Assembly: GCA_030038015.1 (NCBI GenBank)
Contig: JASHPR010000444.1
Span: forward strand, 1-34,094
DNA from: Streptosporangiaceae bacterium
Lineage (GTDB): Bacteria > Actinomycetota > Actinomycetes > Streptosporangiales > Streptosporangiaceae
Direction: 5' to 3'
DNA length: 34,094 nt
Shown: in pieces, positions 1 to 8,983 of the stretch
Layout of the letters: each line of letters starts with the position of its first letter
How positions within the stretch are numbered: the first letter of the stretch is position 1
Notes under the pieces: model-generated
Databases searched by the model: none
Told to the model about the DNA's origin: nothing
Seen by the model: only the letters and a program-made list of their open reading frames with translations
Translations under genes and position numbers: made by a program

Positions 1-1
1 C

Positions 2-3000
2 AGCCGGATCATCGGCCCGGGCCCGGTGAACGGGGAAGGGGAGGTGGGCGGGGAGCCGAGCCGGGTCATCGAGCCGGACCGGCCGGTCGCCCGGGGCCGG
101 GGCAACCGGGCCGTCGAGCCGAGCCTGCTGGCCGGGGCGGGGGGCGCACTCGAGGCCCGGGACGTCATCCAGCCGAGCGGGCTGTTCGAGCCGAAGGAGC
201 TGCTGTTCCCGTGGGGCGCCCGCGGCGTGCCGATGCCGGGGAGCTTGCTGACCGACCTCGACCGCCTGGTCTGGGCGCCCTGCCCGGGTCGCCAGGCCCC
301 GCCGCTCGGCTGGGATACGCCACAGATGACCGTGGACGCGGCCATGGGCTACCTGGGTCGCGGCGGGCTGCCGCGCGGCGACGGGCGCCGCGGCGACGAC
401 CAGGCGGGCAGGCACCCGACGCTGTTCGAGTCGGCGCTGGTGACGCTCATGTCCAGGCCGTTCGGCTGGCTGGTGGTGGCCGAGCCGTCGGAGGCCATCG
501 ACACCGAGATCGCCGAGCTGCGCCGGCAGCTGAACGTGCTGCGGCGTTACGACGAGGAGCACTCCCGCTTCGACGCCAGCCGCGCCGAGCGCCGCCTCGC
601 CGAGCTGGACGCGTTCCGGGAGGCCGGCCTGTGGAATGTTCGGGTTCTCGCCGGGGCGGCGACCGAGCAGGAACTGCGGCTGATCGCGCCGGTCCTGGTC
701 GGCTCGGCCGACCTCGCCGCGCATCCGTACCGGCTGCGCAGCGCCGAAGAGCCGCGCGACCTGGCCGACGCGCTCGCGGCCAAGCTGGCCGACCCGGTGG
801 ACGGGGCCCAGGTGCCGTTCGCCGCCACGGCCGGCGCGCTGGCCGCGCTCACCGGGCTGCCCCGCGGCGAGGTTCCCGGCGTGCGGGTGCTGGACCCGAC
901 CTCGTTCGACGTGACCAGCGAGACCATGAGCGAGGCCGCGGGCGGGCCCGAGACCCCCGTCGCGGACGGCGCCGTCAGGGGCGACAGCGCGATCGAGCTG
1001 GGCGCGATCCTGGACGGCCAGGACCGCAGGGTCGGCACGTTCCGGGTCCCGCTCGCCACCCTGAACCGGCACGCGTTCATCACCGGGGCCACCGGCGCCG
1101 GGAAGTCGCAGACCGTCCGGCACATGCTGGAGCAGCTGACCGGGGCCGGGATACCGTGGCTGGCGATCGAGCCGGTCAAGTCCGAGTACGCGGCCATGGC
1201 GGGCCGGATCGCGGGCTCGGGGTACGTGACCGTGATCAACCCGTCCGACCCCGCGGCCGTGCCGCTGTCGGTGAATCCCCTGGAGCCCGAGCCCGGCTAC
1301 CCGGTGCAGGCGCACATCGACATGGTGCGCGCCCTGTTCCTCGCCGCGTTCGAGGCCAGGGAGCCGTTCCCGCAGATCATCTCGCAGGCGCTGCAGCGGG
1401 TCTACGAGGGCTGCGGCTGGGACCCGGTGACCGGCGGCGGGCGGCCCGGCGCGCGATCCGACCCCGCGGTCCCCACCCTGGCCCAGCTGCAGCAGACGGC
1501 GCTCGAGGTGATCGAGGACGTCGGGTACGGCCGGGAGCTGCAGGCCGACGTGCGCGGGTTCGTCGACGTGCGGCTGCGGTCGCTGCGGACCGGCTCGGCC
1601 GGCCGGTTCTTCGAGGGCGGGCACCCCGCGGACATCGCCGAGCTGCTGCGCCGCAACGTGGTGCTGGCGATCGAGGACGTCGCCAACGACGAGGACAAGG
1701 CGTTCCTCATCGGCACGCTGATCATCAGGCTGGTCGAGCACCTGCGGATGCGCGCGCGCACCGGCCCGGCCGACGGCCTTGCGCACGTGATCGTCATCGA
1801 GGAGGCGCACCGGCTGCTGCGCGCCAGCAGGGAGGGCGCGAGCGCGCATGCCGTCGAGCTGTTCGCCAGCCTGCTCGCGGAGATCCGCGCCTACGGCGAG
1901 GGGATCCTCGTCGTGGAGCAGATCCCGGCCAAGCTGCTCCCCGATGTGGTGAAGAACACCGCGCTCAAGGTGCTGCACCGGCTGCCGGCGCACGATGACC
2001 GTGAGGTCGTGGGCGCGACGATGAACCTGGACGAGGAGCAGTCGCGGCAGGTGGTTTCGCTGCGGCCGGGCATGGCCGCGGTGTTCGCCGACGGCATGGA
2101 CCGGCCGCTGCGGATCCGGGTCCCGTTCGGCGGCGCCAAGGAGCGGCTGGAGCAGCCGCACGACCGCTCGGTCCCGGTCCGCGGCAGGCGCTCCGCCGCC
2201 TGCGGCCCGGTGTGCGTGTCCGGCCGCGCCTGCAACCTGCTCGAGCTGCGCGCCGCCGACCTGCTCGCGGCCGCGCCCGAGGACGCCTGGCTGCGGATCT
2301 GGGCCGAGGCTCTCGTGCTCGCGTACCTGACCAACCGGCCGCTGCCGGTGGTCCCCGCGGCGCTGCGGTCCCGGTGGGCGGAGCTCGACCAGCGGCTGCG
2401 CGAGTGCCTGCTGGCGACGGCGGTGGACAGGTCGCTGCGCGGCCGGGCGCTCGCGGTCCGGGCCCACTACGACCCGAAGGACCTGGCGGCCGCCACGGCA
2501 GGCGCCGCGCTGCGGCTCCTGGACGGCGGCAAGGGCGCCGGGGCCCCGCCCGGGCCTGACTGGGTGATCCCCCAGGTGCAGTGGCTGCACGAGGTGGAGC
2601 GGGTGTGCCCGTTCGGCAGCGACCAGCCGGACCCGTTCGCCGCGGCGCCGCCGCTGGACTACCCCCTGCGCGGCCTGGCCGACGGGCCAGGGCTGCGGGT
2701 CGGGCAGCGCGTCACCGGCCTGCGCAGGCACCCGCTGTCGATGGAGCTCGCCCGCAACCGGGCGCCGGCCTGGACCGTGCTGCTCGGCGAGGACGAGCAG
2801 CACGGCTTCGCCGACGACCTTGCCGCGGTGGTGATCGGCGTGAGCCACCGCGGCCAGCTGCGCCAGGCAGCAGGCGAGATGGGCATCGTGGGCTGGCTGG
2901 AGACCGTGCTGAGCTGGCCCCGCCGGTTCATCGTGGGAAGCGATGACCTCGCGGCCGCGGCAGCGCCGCCTTCGGCCGCTGCGGCGCGCAGCGCTCCCGG

Positions 3001-3004
3001 ATAG
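2..3004 (+). CDS. HerA/DUF87-type P-loop ATPase, 5' partial
   Basis: Large ATP-binding protein of the HerA/FtsK-like (DUF87) type. The frame is open to the left window edge, so the GTG at 26 is only the first start inside the window and the true start is probably upstream. Counting from GTG 26, Walker A is GATGAGKS (about 352-359) and Walker B is VIVIEEAH (about 588-596). An N-terminal region of roughly 340 residues contains a charged helical stretch (about 155-200). A C-terminal region of about 270 residues follows the ATPase core and has a Cys pair near CGPVCVSGRAC. HerA-like ATPases are hexameric DNA translocases that usually act with a nuclease (NurA) or another effector, but none is visible here. 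The downstream gene murT begins 11 nt after the stop. The family call is sound; the role is unknown. Confidence 0.75.
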   Translation, partial: SRIIGPGPVNGEGEVGGEPSRVIEPDRPVARGRGNRAVEPSLLAGAGGALEARDVIQPSGLFEPKELLFPWGARGVPMPGSLLTDLDRLVWAPCPGRQAPPLGWDTPQMTVDAAMGYLGRGGLPRGDGRRGDDQAGRHPTLFESALVTLMSRPFGWLVVAEPSEAIDTEIAELRRQLNVLRRYDEEHSRFDASRAERRLAELDAFREAGLWNVRVLAGAATEQELRLIAPVLVGSADLAAHPYRLRSAEEPRDLADALAAKLADPVDGAQVPFAATAGALAALTGLPRGEVPGVRVLDPTSFDVTSETMSEAAGGPETPVADGAVRGDSAIELGAILDGQDRRVGTFRVPLATLNRHAFITGATGAGKSQTVRHMLEQLTGAGIPWLAIEPVKSEYAAMAGRIAGSGYVTVINPSDPAAVPLSVNPLEPEPGYPVQAHIDMVRALFLAAFEAREPFPQIISQALQRVYEGCGWDPVTGGGRPGARSDPAVPTLAQLQQTALEVIEDVGYGRELQADVRGFVDVRLRSLRTGSAGRFFEGGHPADIAELLRRNVVLAIEDVANDEDKAFLIGTLIIRLVEHLRMRARTGPADGLAHVIVIEEAHRLLRASREGASAHAVELFASLLAEIRAYGEGILVVEQIPAKLLPDVVKNTALKVLHRLPAHDDREVVGATMNLDEEQSRQVVSLRPGMAAVFADGMDRPLRIRVPFGGAKERLEQPHDRSVPVRGRRSAACGPVCVSGRACNLLELRAADLLAAAPEDAWLRIWAEALVLAYLTNRPLPVVPAALRSRWAELDQRLRECLLATAVDRSLRGRALAVRAHYDPKDLAAATAGAALRLLDGGKGAGAPPGPDWVIPQVQWLHEVERVCPFGSDQPDPFAAAPPLDYPLRGLADGPGLRVGQRVTGLRRHPLSMELARNRAPAWTVLLGEDEQHGFADDLAAVVIGVSHRGQLRQAAGEMGIVGWLETVLSWPRRFIVGSDDLAAAAAPPSAAAARSAPG

Positions 3005-3007
3005 CAT
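3002..3007 (+). promoter_or_regulatory. Putative -10 (TAGCAT) for leaderless murT
   Basis: TAGCAT overlaps the TAG stop of the ATPase gene and lies 8 nt before the murT ATG, with no Shine-Dalgarno sequence in between. This matches the TAnnnT-(6-8 nt)-start pattern seen at several other genes in the window. The -35 is not clear. Confidence 0.45.
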
Positions 3008-3015
3008 CGGCGGCC

Positions 3016-4254
3016 ATGGGGAAGCTTCCGCTTCGTGCGCGCCTGGCCACCACGATCGGCGGCGCCGCTGGACGGATGTCGCGGATCTCGGGACGCGGCG
3101 ACGGCTCGGTGATCGGCGGCGTCGTGGGCCTGCGGATGGCCCCTGACCTGCTCAGGCTGCTCGCGATCGGCCGCCAGATCGTGCTGGTCACCGGGACGAA
3201 CGGGAAGACCACCACGACCAGGCTGATCACCGCCGCGATCGGCGCGCTCGGCCAGCAGGTCGCCACCAACGCGTTCGGCGCGAACATGGAGGCCGGGCTG
3301 GCGTCCGCGCTCGGCCGGGCCCCGGACGCGCCGTACGGCGTCCTCGAGGTTGACGAGCGGTACCTGCCCGCCATGATCGAGGTGACCGCGCCCAGGGTGG
3401 TCGCCCTGCTCAACCTGAGCCGGGACCAGATGGACCGGGCGGCCGAGATCTGGCTGGTGGCCAGGCGCTGGCGGGAGGCGCTGGCCGACGTCCCGGACTG
3501 CTACGTGGTCGCCAACGCCGACGACCCGCTGATCGCGTGGGCGGCGAGCGCGGCGAAGCGGGTCACCTGGGTCGCGGCCGGGCAGCGCTGGCACGAGGAC
3601 TCCTGGTGCTGCGCGGAATGCGGGTCGCACCTGCTCAGGGACGAGCTGGACTGGCGCTGTGCGGAATGCGGCTTCGCCAGGCCGGCGACCAGGTGGCTGC
3701 TCGACGGCGGCGCGGTCATCGACCCGTCCGGCCGGGTCTGGCAGCTGTCGCTCGCCCTGCCGGGGCGGGCCAACCGGGCGAATGCGGTGGTCGCGCTCGC
3801 GGTGGCGGACTTCTTCGGCGCGGGCGTGGGCCAGGCGCTGCCCAGGCTGCGCAGGGTGACGTCGGTGGCCGGCCGGTACACCCAGCTGGAGCGGGACGGG
3901 CGGCGGCTGCGGCTGCTGCTGGCCAAGAACCCGGCCGGCTGGCTGGAGGCGTTCGACGTTCTCGCCCCCGCGCCCACGCCGGTGCTGCTGGCGGTCAACG
4001 CGCGGGTGCCGGACGGCAAGGACACCTCGTGGCTGTGGGACGTGGACTACCGGCTGCTGCGCGGCCGCCAGGTGCTGGTGGCCGGGGAGCGCCGGACCGA
4101 CCTCGCGGTCAGGCTGGAAGCCGACCAGGTCGAGTTCCGGCTGGCGGACGGCGTCGACGACGCCGTGGCGCAGGTGCCGCCCGGCCCGCTGGACGTGATC
4201 GCCAACTACACCGCCTTCCAGCAGATCCGCAACGCCCTGGGCCGGGCCCAGTGA
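3016..4254 (+). CDS. murT: Lipid II isoglutaminyl synthase, MurT subunit
   Basis: Mur-ligase-like ATP-dependent subunit of the MurT/GatD complex, which amidates the D-glutamate alpha-carboxyl of lipid II to D-isoglutamine at the cytoplasmic membrane face. The Mur-ligase P-loop TGTNGKTTTT is at residues 59-68. A four-Cys zinc ribbon (C199-x2-C202 ... C215-x2-C218) inserted in the central domain is typical of MurT. The C-terminal DUF1727 region carries DGKDTSWLWDVD (about 333-344), which includes the Asp region that completes the GatD catalytic centre in the known complex. Length is 412 aa, usual for the family. It is followed by gatD 63 nt downstream. The ATG start fits both the N-terminal family sequence and the leaderless -10 at 3002-3007. 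Confidence 0.95.
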   Translation: MGKLPLRARLATTIGGAAGRMSRISGRGDGSVIGGVVGLRMAPDLLRLLAIGRQIVLVTGTNGKTTTTRLITAAIGALGQQVATNAFGANMEAGLASALGRAPDAPYGVLEVDERYLPAMIEVTAPRVVALLNLSRDQMDRAAEIWLVARRWREALADVPDCYVVANADDPLIAWAASAAKRVTWVAAGQRWHEDSWCCAECGSHLLRDELDWRCAECGFARPATRWLLDGGAVIDPSGRVWQLSLALPGRANRANAVVALAVADFFGAGVGQALPRLRRVTSVAGRYTQLERDGRRLRLLLAKNPAGWLEAFDVLAPAPTPVLLAVNARVPDGKDTSWLWDVDYRLLRGRQVLVAGERRTDLAVRLEADQVEFRLADGVDDAVAQVPPGPLDVIANYTAFQQIRNALGRAQ

Positions 4255-4317
4255 CTCCAGCGGCGAGGTGCTCAGTGGCGCGCCTCCGGCGCGACGCACC
4301 GCGAGGGAGGCAATGAG

Positions 4318-5109
4318 ATGACCCCGCGCCACCGCGCGCCGGAGCCGGCGCAGCCAGGTCCGGAGCGGGCCAGGCGGCCGGGCAGGCGCCGCCGGGGCCC
4401 GAGCAGCCTGCGCCTGGTGTGGGTCTACCCAGATCTGCTCAGCACCTACGGGGACCGCGGCAACCTGCTCGTGCTCCAGCGCCGGGCCAGGCTCCGCGGG
4501 ATCGCGACCGAGGCCGTGACGGTGAACGCCGACAAGCCGGTGCCCCGCGGCGGCGACATCTACCTCATGGGCGGGGGCGAGGACCTGCCGCAGATCCTCG
4601 CCGCGCGGCGGCTGCGCGCCGACGGCGGCCTGAACGCGGCCGCCGAGGCCGGGGCCGTGGTCCTGGCCGTGTGCGCCGGCTACCAGGTGATCGGCGCCGA
4701 GTTCGGCGGCAGCGAGGGCGAGCCGGTTCCCGGGCTCGGGATCCTGGACATCCGGAGCGGGCGGGGCGAGCGCCGCGGGGTCGGCGAGATCGTGGCCGAC
4801 GTGGATCCCGAGCTCGGCGTGCCCAGGCTCACCGGGTTCGAGAACCATCAGGGGGTGACCAGGCTGGGCCGGGGAGCCCGCCCGCTGGCACGGGTCACCG
4901 CCGGTGTGGGCAACGGCGATGGCACCGAGGGCGCGTACGCGGGGAAGGTGGTCGGGACCTACCTGCACGGCCCGGTGCTTGTGCGCAACCCGGGCCTGGC
5001 GGACCTGCTGCTCTCCTGGGTGGCCGGCCCGCTGGCCGCGCTGCCAGGTGCCGACGAGGAATGGGCCCGCCGGCTGCGCGAGGAGCGGCTCGCCGCGGCC
5101 GCGGGGTGA
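4318..5109 (+). CDS. gatD: Lipid II isoglutaminyl synthase, glutaminase subunit GatD
   Basis: CobB/CobQ-like class I glutamine amidotransferase that supplies ammonia to MurT. The nucleophile is Cys119 in the VCAGYQ elbow and the catalytic His is His217 in YLHGPVLVRNP. YPDLLSTYGDRGN near the N-terminus and GGGEDLPQ are family signatures. A basic, proline-rich extension of about 30 residues precedes the conserved LRLVWVYP. The ATG at 4318 is supported by GAGGGAGG about 10 nt upstream, so the extension is probably translated. Position directly after murT is the universal arrangement of this pair. Length is 263 aa. Confidence 0.95.
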   Translation: MTPRHRAPEPAQPGPERARRPGRRRRGPSSLRLVWVYPDLLSTYGDRGNLLVLQRRARLRGIATEAVTVNADKPVPRGGDIYLMGGGEDLPQILAARRLRADGGLNAAAEAGAVVLAVCAGYQVIGAEFGGSEGEPVPGLGILDIRSGRGERRGVGEIVADVDPELGVPRLTGFENHQGVTRLGRGARPLARVTAGVGNGDGTEGAYAGKVVGTYLHGPVLVRNPGLADLLLSWVAGPLAALPGADEEWARRLREERLAAAAG

Positions 5110-5125
5110 GCCGGGCGCGGGCCGT

Positions 5126-5491
5126 TCAGTACACGAGCGCCTGCGCGCCGTCGGCCATGATCTCCGCCAGGAACGTGGATGCCCCGGCGATGCGGATGCC
5201 CTCGATCGTGTCGTCGGCGGTGATGTCCCTGCGCGACGCGCACTGGGAGCAGACGGTCACCGTCCCTTCCTCCAGGACCTTGGCCAGGAGCTGCCCGAGC
5301 GGCGCCGCGTGCGGGAGCGCCACGTCGTCGGCGCGCTCGGGCAGGGCGAACCAGGCCGCCTCCCCGGTCAGCCAGAGCGACACCTGCAGCCCGCTGGCGA
5401 CCGCCGTCGCGGCCACGGTGAAGGCCTGGTTGCAACGTTCCTGGTCGTCCTTGCCCGCGGTGACCTTGACGACGAGTGAACGGGAAGTCAT
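5126..5491 (-). CDS. DsrE/DsrF-like small sulfur-relay family protein
   Basis: A 121-aa protein with the alpha/beta layout of the DsrE/DsrF/TusD family: VVKVTAGKDD at the N-terminus, an amphipathic helix rich in Ala, a VSLWLTGEAAW strand-helix, then VTVCSQCASRRD with two Cys. DsrE-like proteins carry persulfide sulfur in some bacteria. In actinomycetes most are uncharacterised, so the sulfur role is inference. It converges on gatD with a 16-bp gap. The ATG at 5491 is supported by TAGGCT 6 nt upstream on the minus strand, a leaderless arrangement. Confidence 0.75.
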   Translation of the reverse strand: MTSRSLVVKVTAGKDDQERCNQAFTVAATAVASGLQVSLWLTGEAAWFALPERADDVALPHAAPLGQLLAKVLEEGTVTVCSQCASRRDITADDTIEGIRIAGASTFLAEIMADGAQALVY

Positions 5492-5497
5492 GCCCGC

Positions 5498-5503
5498 AGC
5501 CTA
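5498..5503 (-). promoter_or_regulatory. Putative -10 (TAGGCT) for leaderless dsrE-like gene
   Basis: On the minus strand TAGGCT lies 6 nt before the ATG at 5491. The identical hexamer precedes proC and the HAD phosphatase gene at 7 nt. Confidence 0.5.
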
Positions 5504-5681
5504 ATGCGGAATGCCCGGCTGCGCGCGTGCGCGGGCAGGCAGCAAGGCGGGCCGGCGGCATCGGGAATGGCGCTAAGGGGTGGCCGGCCTTCATACTCGA
5601 AGAAGTACCTTTCATGAACCGGTAGGCGGGACGGCTCGTGAACCGATGAGTGGCCACGCTCCGACCGGGGGAGGGCGCTCC

Positions 5682-6329
5682 GTGAGACTGCGGCATCTGT
5701 TCCGTGTCGCGGCGCTGGTGATCGTCGGGTTGTCGGCCGCCGGGTGCAGCCTGGCTCCTCAGTACACCTACGTGTCGGACTCCGCTGACAACGCCTACTT
5801 CAAGGTGCCCCCCAGCTGGCACCAGGTGAACGAGTCCAGCCTGCAGTCGGCGGAGGGCACGTCCACCCAGGAAGGCAGCTACCTGTGGTCGGCGGCCTAC
5901 GATTCGTCCAGGCAGCCATCGGTCGAGCACGTCTTCTCGGCGACGGCCAGCCCGGTCGCGTACGCGAGCGTGCTGAGCCTGTCATCGGCCGAGCGCAACG
6001 GCATCTCGTTCAACGGCATGCGCGACCTGCTGCTTCCGGTGACCGCGTCGGCGCGCAGCGCCGCCGCTGCCGCCCACGAGGAGCTCTCCGGTTTTGCGTC
6101 CCTCAGCGATCAGGTGATCACAGATAGCAATAACGACCGGGGCATCCGCGAGATATTCGATTACGACCTCGGCGCCACGCCGGAGACGTTCGACTTGACC
6201 GTCCTGGTCAATCCCGCGACCACCAAGCTGTACTTCTTGCTCGTGCAATGCTCGGCGACCTGCTTCGCCGCCAGCTACTCGCAGATCTCTGGCGTCGTCA
6301 ATTCGTTCACGGTAGGAGGAGGGTCCTGA
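5682..6329 (+). CDS. Putative lipoprotein of unknown function
   Basis: The ORF track opens at 5580, but GTG at 5682 is the better start. It is preceded by GGGGGAGGG at SD distance and gives a compact signal peptide: an N-terminal Arg-rich stretch (RLRHLFR), a hydrophobic core VAALVIVGLSA and a lipobox LSAAGC with Cys22. The mature protein (about 194 aa) starts with a Ser/Tyr-rich segment and then reads FKVPPSWHQV, like a PsbP/LpqN-type fold in which a small beta-rich domain follows a lipid anchor. That resemblance is weak and not a family assignment. Two Cys near the C-terminus (VQCSATCF) could form a disulfide. It lies 82 nt upstream of the FtsH-like gene and may share its transcript. Confidence 0.75.
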   Translation: MRLRHLFRVAALVIVGLSAAGCSLAPQYTYVSDSADNAYFKVPPSWHQVNESSLQSAEGTSTQEGSYLWSAAYDSSRQPSVEHVFSATASPVAYASVLSLSSAERNGISFNGMRDLLLPVTASARSAAAAAHEELSGFASLSDQVITDSNNDRGIREIFDYDLGATPETFDLTVLVNPATTKLYFLLVQCSATCFAASYSQISGVVNSFTVGGGS

Positions 6330-6411
6330 TGCCACGGCTAGGCGAGCCCAGCGCGGCTGACCCCGGCACGGTGAACACGGTTATGAATTCCTTCCCGGTG
6401 AGGAGCCCACG

Positions 6412-8943
6412 ATGACAATGGCCCGGGCAGGCGCTCCGGACGGACTGCGGCCGCCAGGCGGGCGGCCACGGGACGACGACAGGCCGACCCGCAAGCCGCT
6501 CCCGCTCTGGGACCGGGTGAAGTTCCTGATCCTGCTGGTACTGGTGTGGTTCGTCCTGGTCTGGTCCGTGATGGCGTCCGACCCGATCGTCGGGTTCAAG
6601 GACGCGATGCGGATCGAGGCCAAGGCGGGGTGGTGGGTTTTCGCCCTGATCGCCCTCGAGATCGTGCGCCAGGTGCACTTCCTGATCAGCGAGCACTGGG
6701 CCGGTTATCACCGCTTCTGGACCCGGACCTTCTTCGGCGGCTGGGAGCGGATGACCGACCGCAGGCTGTCCGCCTGGACCAGGTTCCGCTTCTGGCGACT
6801 GCTCACCTGGGTCTTCTGGATCGCCGTGGTCGCGGTCGTGGCTGGGAAGGTGACACACACCAACCCGGTACTGGCCCTGCTGCACATCCCGGCGTACGTC
6901 TGGCACGCGCTGCCGTTCATACTGCAGATCTTCGCGATCCTGCTGTTCGTAGTGCTCCAGTTCGCCGCGATCTTCTGGTTCCTGTCCCGCGGCGGAGTGG
7001 ACGTCTACTACCCGGACGACATCAAGACCCGGTTCACCGACGTGTGGGGCCAGGACAACGTGCTGGAGAAGGTCAAGGAGAACATCCTGTACCTTGAGGA
7101 CCCCGAGCAGATCGAGTCCCGCGGCGGCTATGTGCCAGGCGGCATCCTGCTCTGGGGCCCGCCCGGCACCGGCAAGACGCTGATGGCCGAGGCGGTGGCC
7201 GGTGAGACCGGAAGGCCCTACGTGTTCGTGGACCCGGGCGCGTTCATCAACATGTTCATGGGCGTCGGGATCCTGAAGGTGAAGTCGCTCTTCCGGAAGC
7301 TGCGCCGGCTGGCCCTTCGCTACGGCGGCGTGATCGTCTTCTTCGACGAGGCCGACTCGCTGGGCCGCCGCGGGGCGCTGGCCCAGGGCGGCCCGCCCGT
7401 CCCCGGCGGCCGCGCCACCCCCGCGGCCTGGCAGGCGGGCGGCTGCCACGGCTTCTCCTATCTGTCGCACGATGTGCAGTGGTTCCTCGCCCAGCGGGCG
7501 CTGTCGTCGGCCGGCGAGGAGCCGGACACCCGCCGCAACAAGCAGATCATGGGCATGGGCATGGGCGGCGGCGGCGGCGGCATGGGCACGCTGGAGGCCC
7601 TGCTCACCGAACTGTCCGGGCTCAAGAAGCCGCGCGGCTTCGTCAACCGCGTCGTCCGGCGGACGCTCGGCATGCGGCCCAAGCCGCCGCCGAAGTACCG
7701 GATCCTGGTCATGATGGCCACCAACCTCCCCGAGGCGCTGGATGAGGCACTGCTGCGGCCGGGCCGGATCGACCGGATCTACAAGGTGGGCTACCCATCC
7801 AAGGCGGGCCGGATACGCACCTACGAGGGCTACTTCGCGAAGGTCCGGCACGAGCTCACCCCCGAGCAGATCGACAAGCTCGCCACCATCACGCCGTACG
7901 CGACCGGCGCCACCATCAAGGACCTGGTCAACGAGTCGCTGATCACCGCGATCAGGGACGGCCGCGAGGTCATCAGCTGGCAGGACGTGATCCGGGCCAA
8001 GCAGCTCAAGGAGCTCGGGCCGCCCCAGGACGTGGAGTACATCGAGCGCGAACGGCACGCGGTCGCGGTCCACGAGGCCTGTCACGCGCTGGTCGCCTTC
8101 CGCACCCGCCGGCACATGGAGATCGACATCGCGACCATCGAGAAGGGCAGCGACTACCTCGGGATGGTGGCCAGCATCCCGCCGGAGGACCAGTTCACCC
8201 GGTGGCGCAGCGAGTACGAGACCGACATCCTTGTCTCGCTGGCGTCGCTGGCCGGGGAGCGGATGTTCTTCGGCAACGACAGCTCGTCGGGGGTCTCCGG
8301 TGACCTGGAGTCGGCGACCACCGTGGCCTCATTCATGGAGGGCTTCTGGGGCATGGGGTCGACGGTCTCCTCGTACTCGACCGCCAAGCGCCTGGAGGTC
8401 GGCTCACCCGGCGGCGGGGCGGGTGGCCGGAAGAAGAAGGGCCAGGACCCCGAGGCCGATGTGCGCCGGGCGCTGGCGGACCGGATCGAGGACAGCCTGA
8501 ACGGGCTGCTGGGACGGGTGCAAGACATCATCGCCGAGAACCGGCACGAGGTCCTCTCGCTGGCCCACGCGCTGGAGACCCACAAGACGCTCTCCGGCGA
8601 CGACGTGGTCGCCGTGATCGAGCGGACGCAGGGTCCGTTCGTAGATGGCCGGCCGTATGCGGAACCAGGCCTGATGCAGGAGCTGGAGGACTACCACCGG
8701 GACGCCGCCATAGCGCACCGCGACCACAGCAAGGTCTCGCTGAACATGCCCGAGATCCCCAAGCCGGTGCTGGCCGGGGCCTGGCTGCCGGCGCCGGACC
8801 CGGACCCGCTCAACGCCCGTGACGGGCACGGGACCGGGCCGGCCGCCGAGCCCGCGCCCGCGGACGGGCCGGGGTCACCGAACATCCGCGAGCAGGGGAA
8901 CGGCTCCGGGCCGCCGGGCGGGTTCGGCCCGGGCAGCGAGTAG
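6412..8943 (+). CDS. Divergent FtsH-like membrane AAA+ zinc protease
   Basis: An 843-aa protein with FtsH parts in FtsH order but clear departures. The N-terminus has about four hydrophobic segments (around 38-55, 72-92, 133-150, 164-193), where canonical FtsH has two. The AAA+ core has Walker A GPPGTGKT (249-256), Walker B with D312/E313 in VIVFFDEADS, and arginine fingers in RPGRIDR (449-455). Between Walker B and the sensor region is an expanded insert with a Gly/Met tract (GMGMGGGGGGMG) and a basic RKP-rich segment. The M41 peptidase site is HEACH (554-558), with the third ligand probably D631 in SGVSGDLESAT. A Pro/Gly-rich acidic tail ends the protein. Zn ligands look intact, so activity is likely. 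Start ATG has GGTGAGGAG upstream. It is not the housekeeping FtsH by length and topology. Confidence 0.85.
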   Translation: MTMARAGAPDGLRPPGGRPRDDDRPTRKPLPLWDRVKFLILLVLVWFVLVWSVMASDPIVGFKDAMRIEAKAGWWVFALIALEIVRQVHFLISEHWAGYHRFWTRTFFGGWERMTDRRLSAWTRFRFWRLLTWVFWIAVVAVVAGKVTHTNPVLALLHIPAYVWHALPFILQIFAILLFVVLQFAAIFWFLSRGGVDVYYPDDIKTRFTDVWGQDNVLEKVKENILYLEDPEQIESRGGYVPGGILLWGPPGTGKTLMAEAVAGETGRPYVFVDPGAFINMFMGVGILKVKSLFRKLRRLALRYGGVIVFFDEADSLGRRGALAQGGPPVPGGRATPAAWQAGGCHGFSYLSHDVQWFLAQRALSSAGEEPDTRRNKQIMGMGMGGGGGGMGTLEALLTELSGLKKPRGFVNRVVRRTLGMRPKPPPKYRILVMMATNLPEALDEALLRPGRIDRIYKVGYPSKAGRIRTYEGYFAKVRHELTPEQIDKLATITPYATGATIKDLVNESLITAIRDGREVISWQDVIRAKQLKELGPPQDVEYIERERHAVAVHEACHALVAFRTRRHMEIDIATIEKGSDYLGMVASIPPEDQFTRWRSEYETDILVSLASLAGERMFFGNDSSSGVSGDLESATTVASFMEGFWGMGSTVSSYSTAKRLEVGSPGGGAGGRKKKGQDPEADVRRALADRIEDSLNGLLGRVQDIIAENRHEVLSLAHALETHKTLSGDDVVAVIERTQGPFVDGRPYAEPGLMQELEDYHRDAAIAHRDHSKVSLNMPEIPKPVLAGAWLPAPDPDPLNARDGHGTGPAAEPAPADGPGSPNIREQGNGSGPPGGFGPGSE

Positions 8944-8983
8944 CAGCCAGCGGCCAGGCACGTCCTGACGGAGGTGTGCCGCC

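Noticed and set aside
2659-4968. 769-aa minus-strand ORF opposite murT/gatD
   Set aside because: Antisense shadow of high-GC genes. It is rich in Arg/Pro/His/Gly, matches no family, and both sense genes are certain.
5600-5645. Repeated TGAACCG before the lipoprotein as an ECF sigma promoter
   Set aside because: A GAACC...CGT arrangement can be drawn, but the match to known ECF consensus is too weak to call.
6307-8115. 602-aa minus-strand ORF opposite the FtsH-like gene
   Set aside because: Low-complexity antisense translation; the sense frame has all AAA and M41 motifs.
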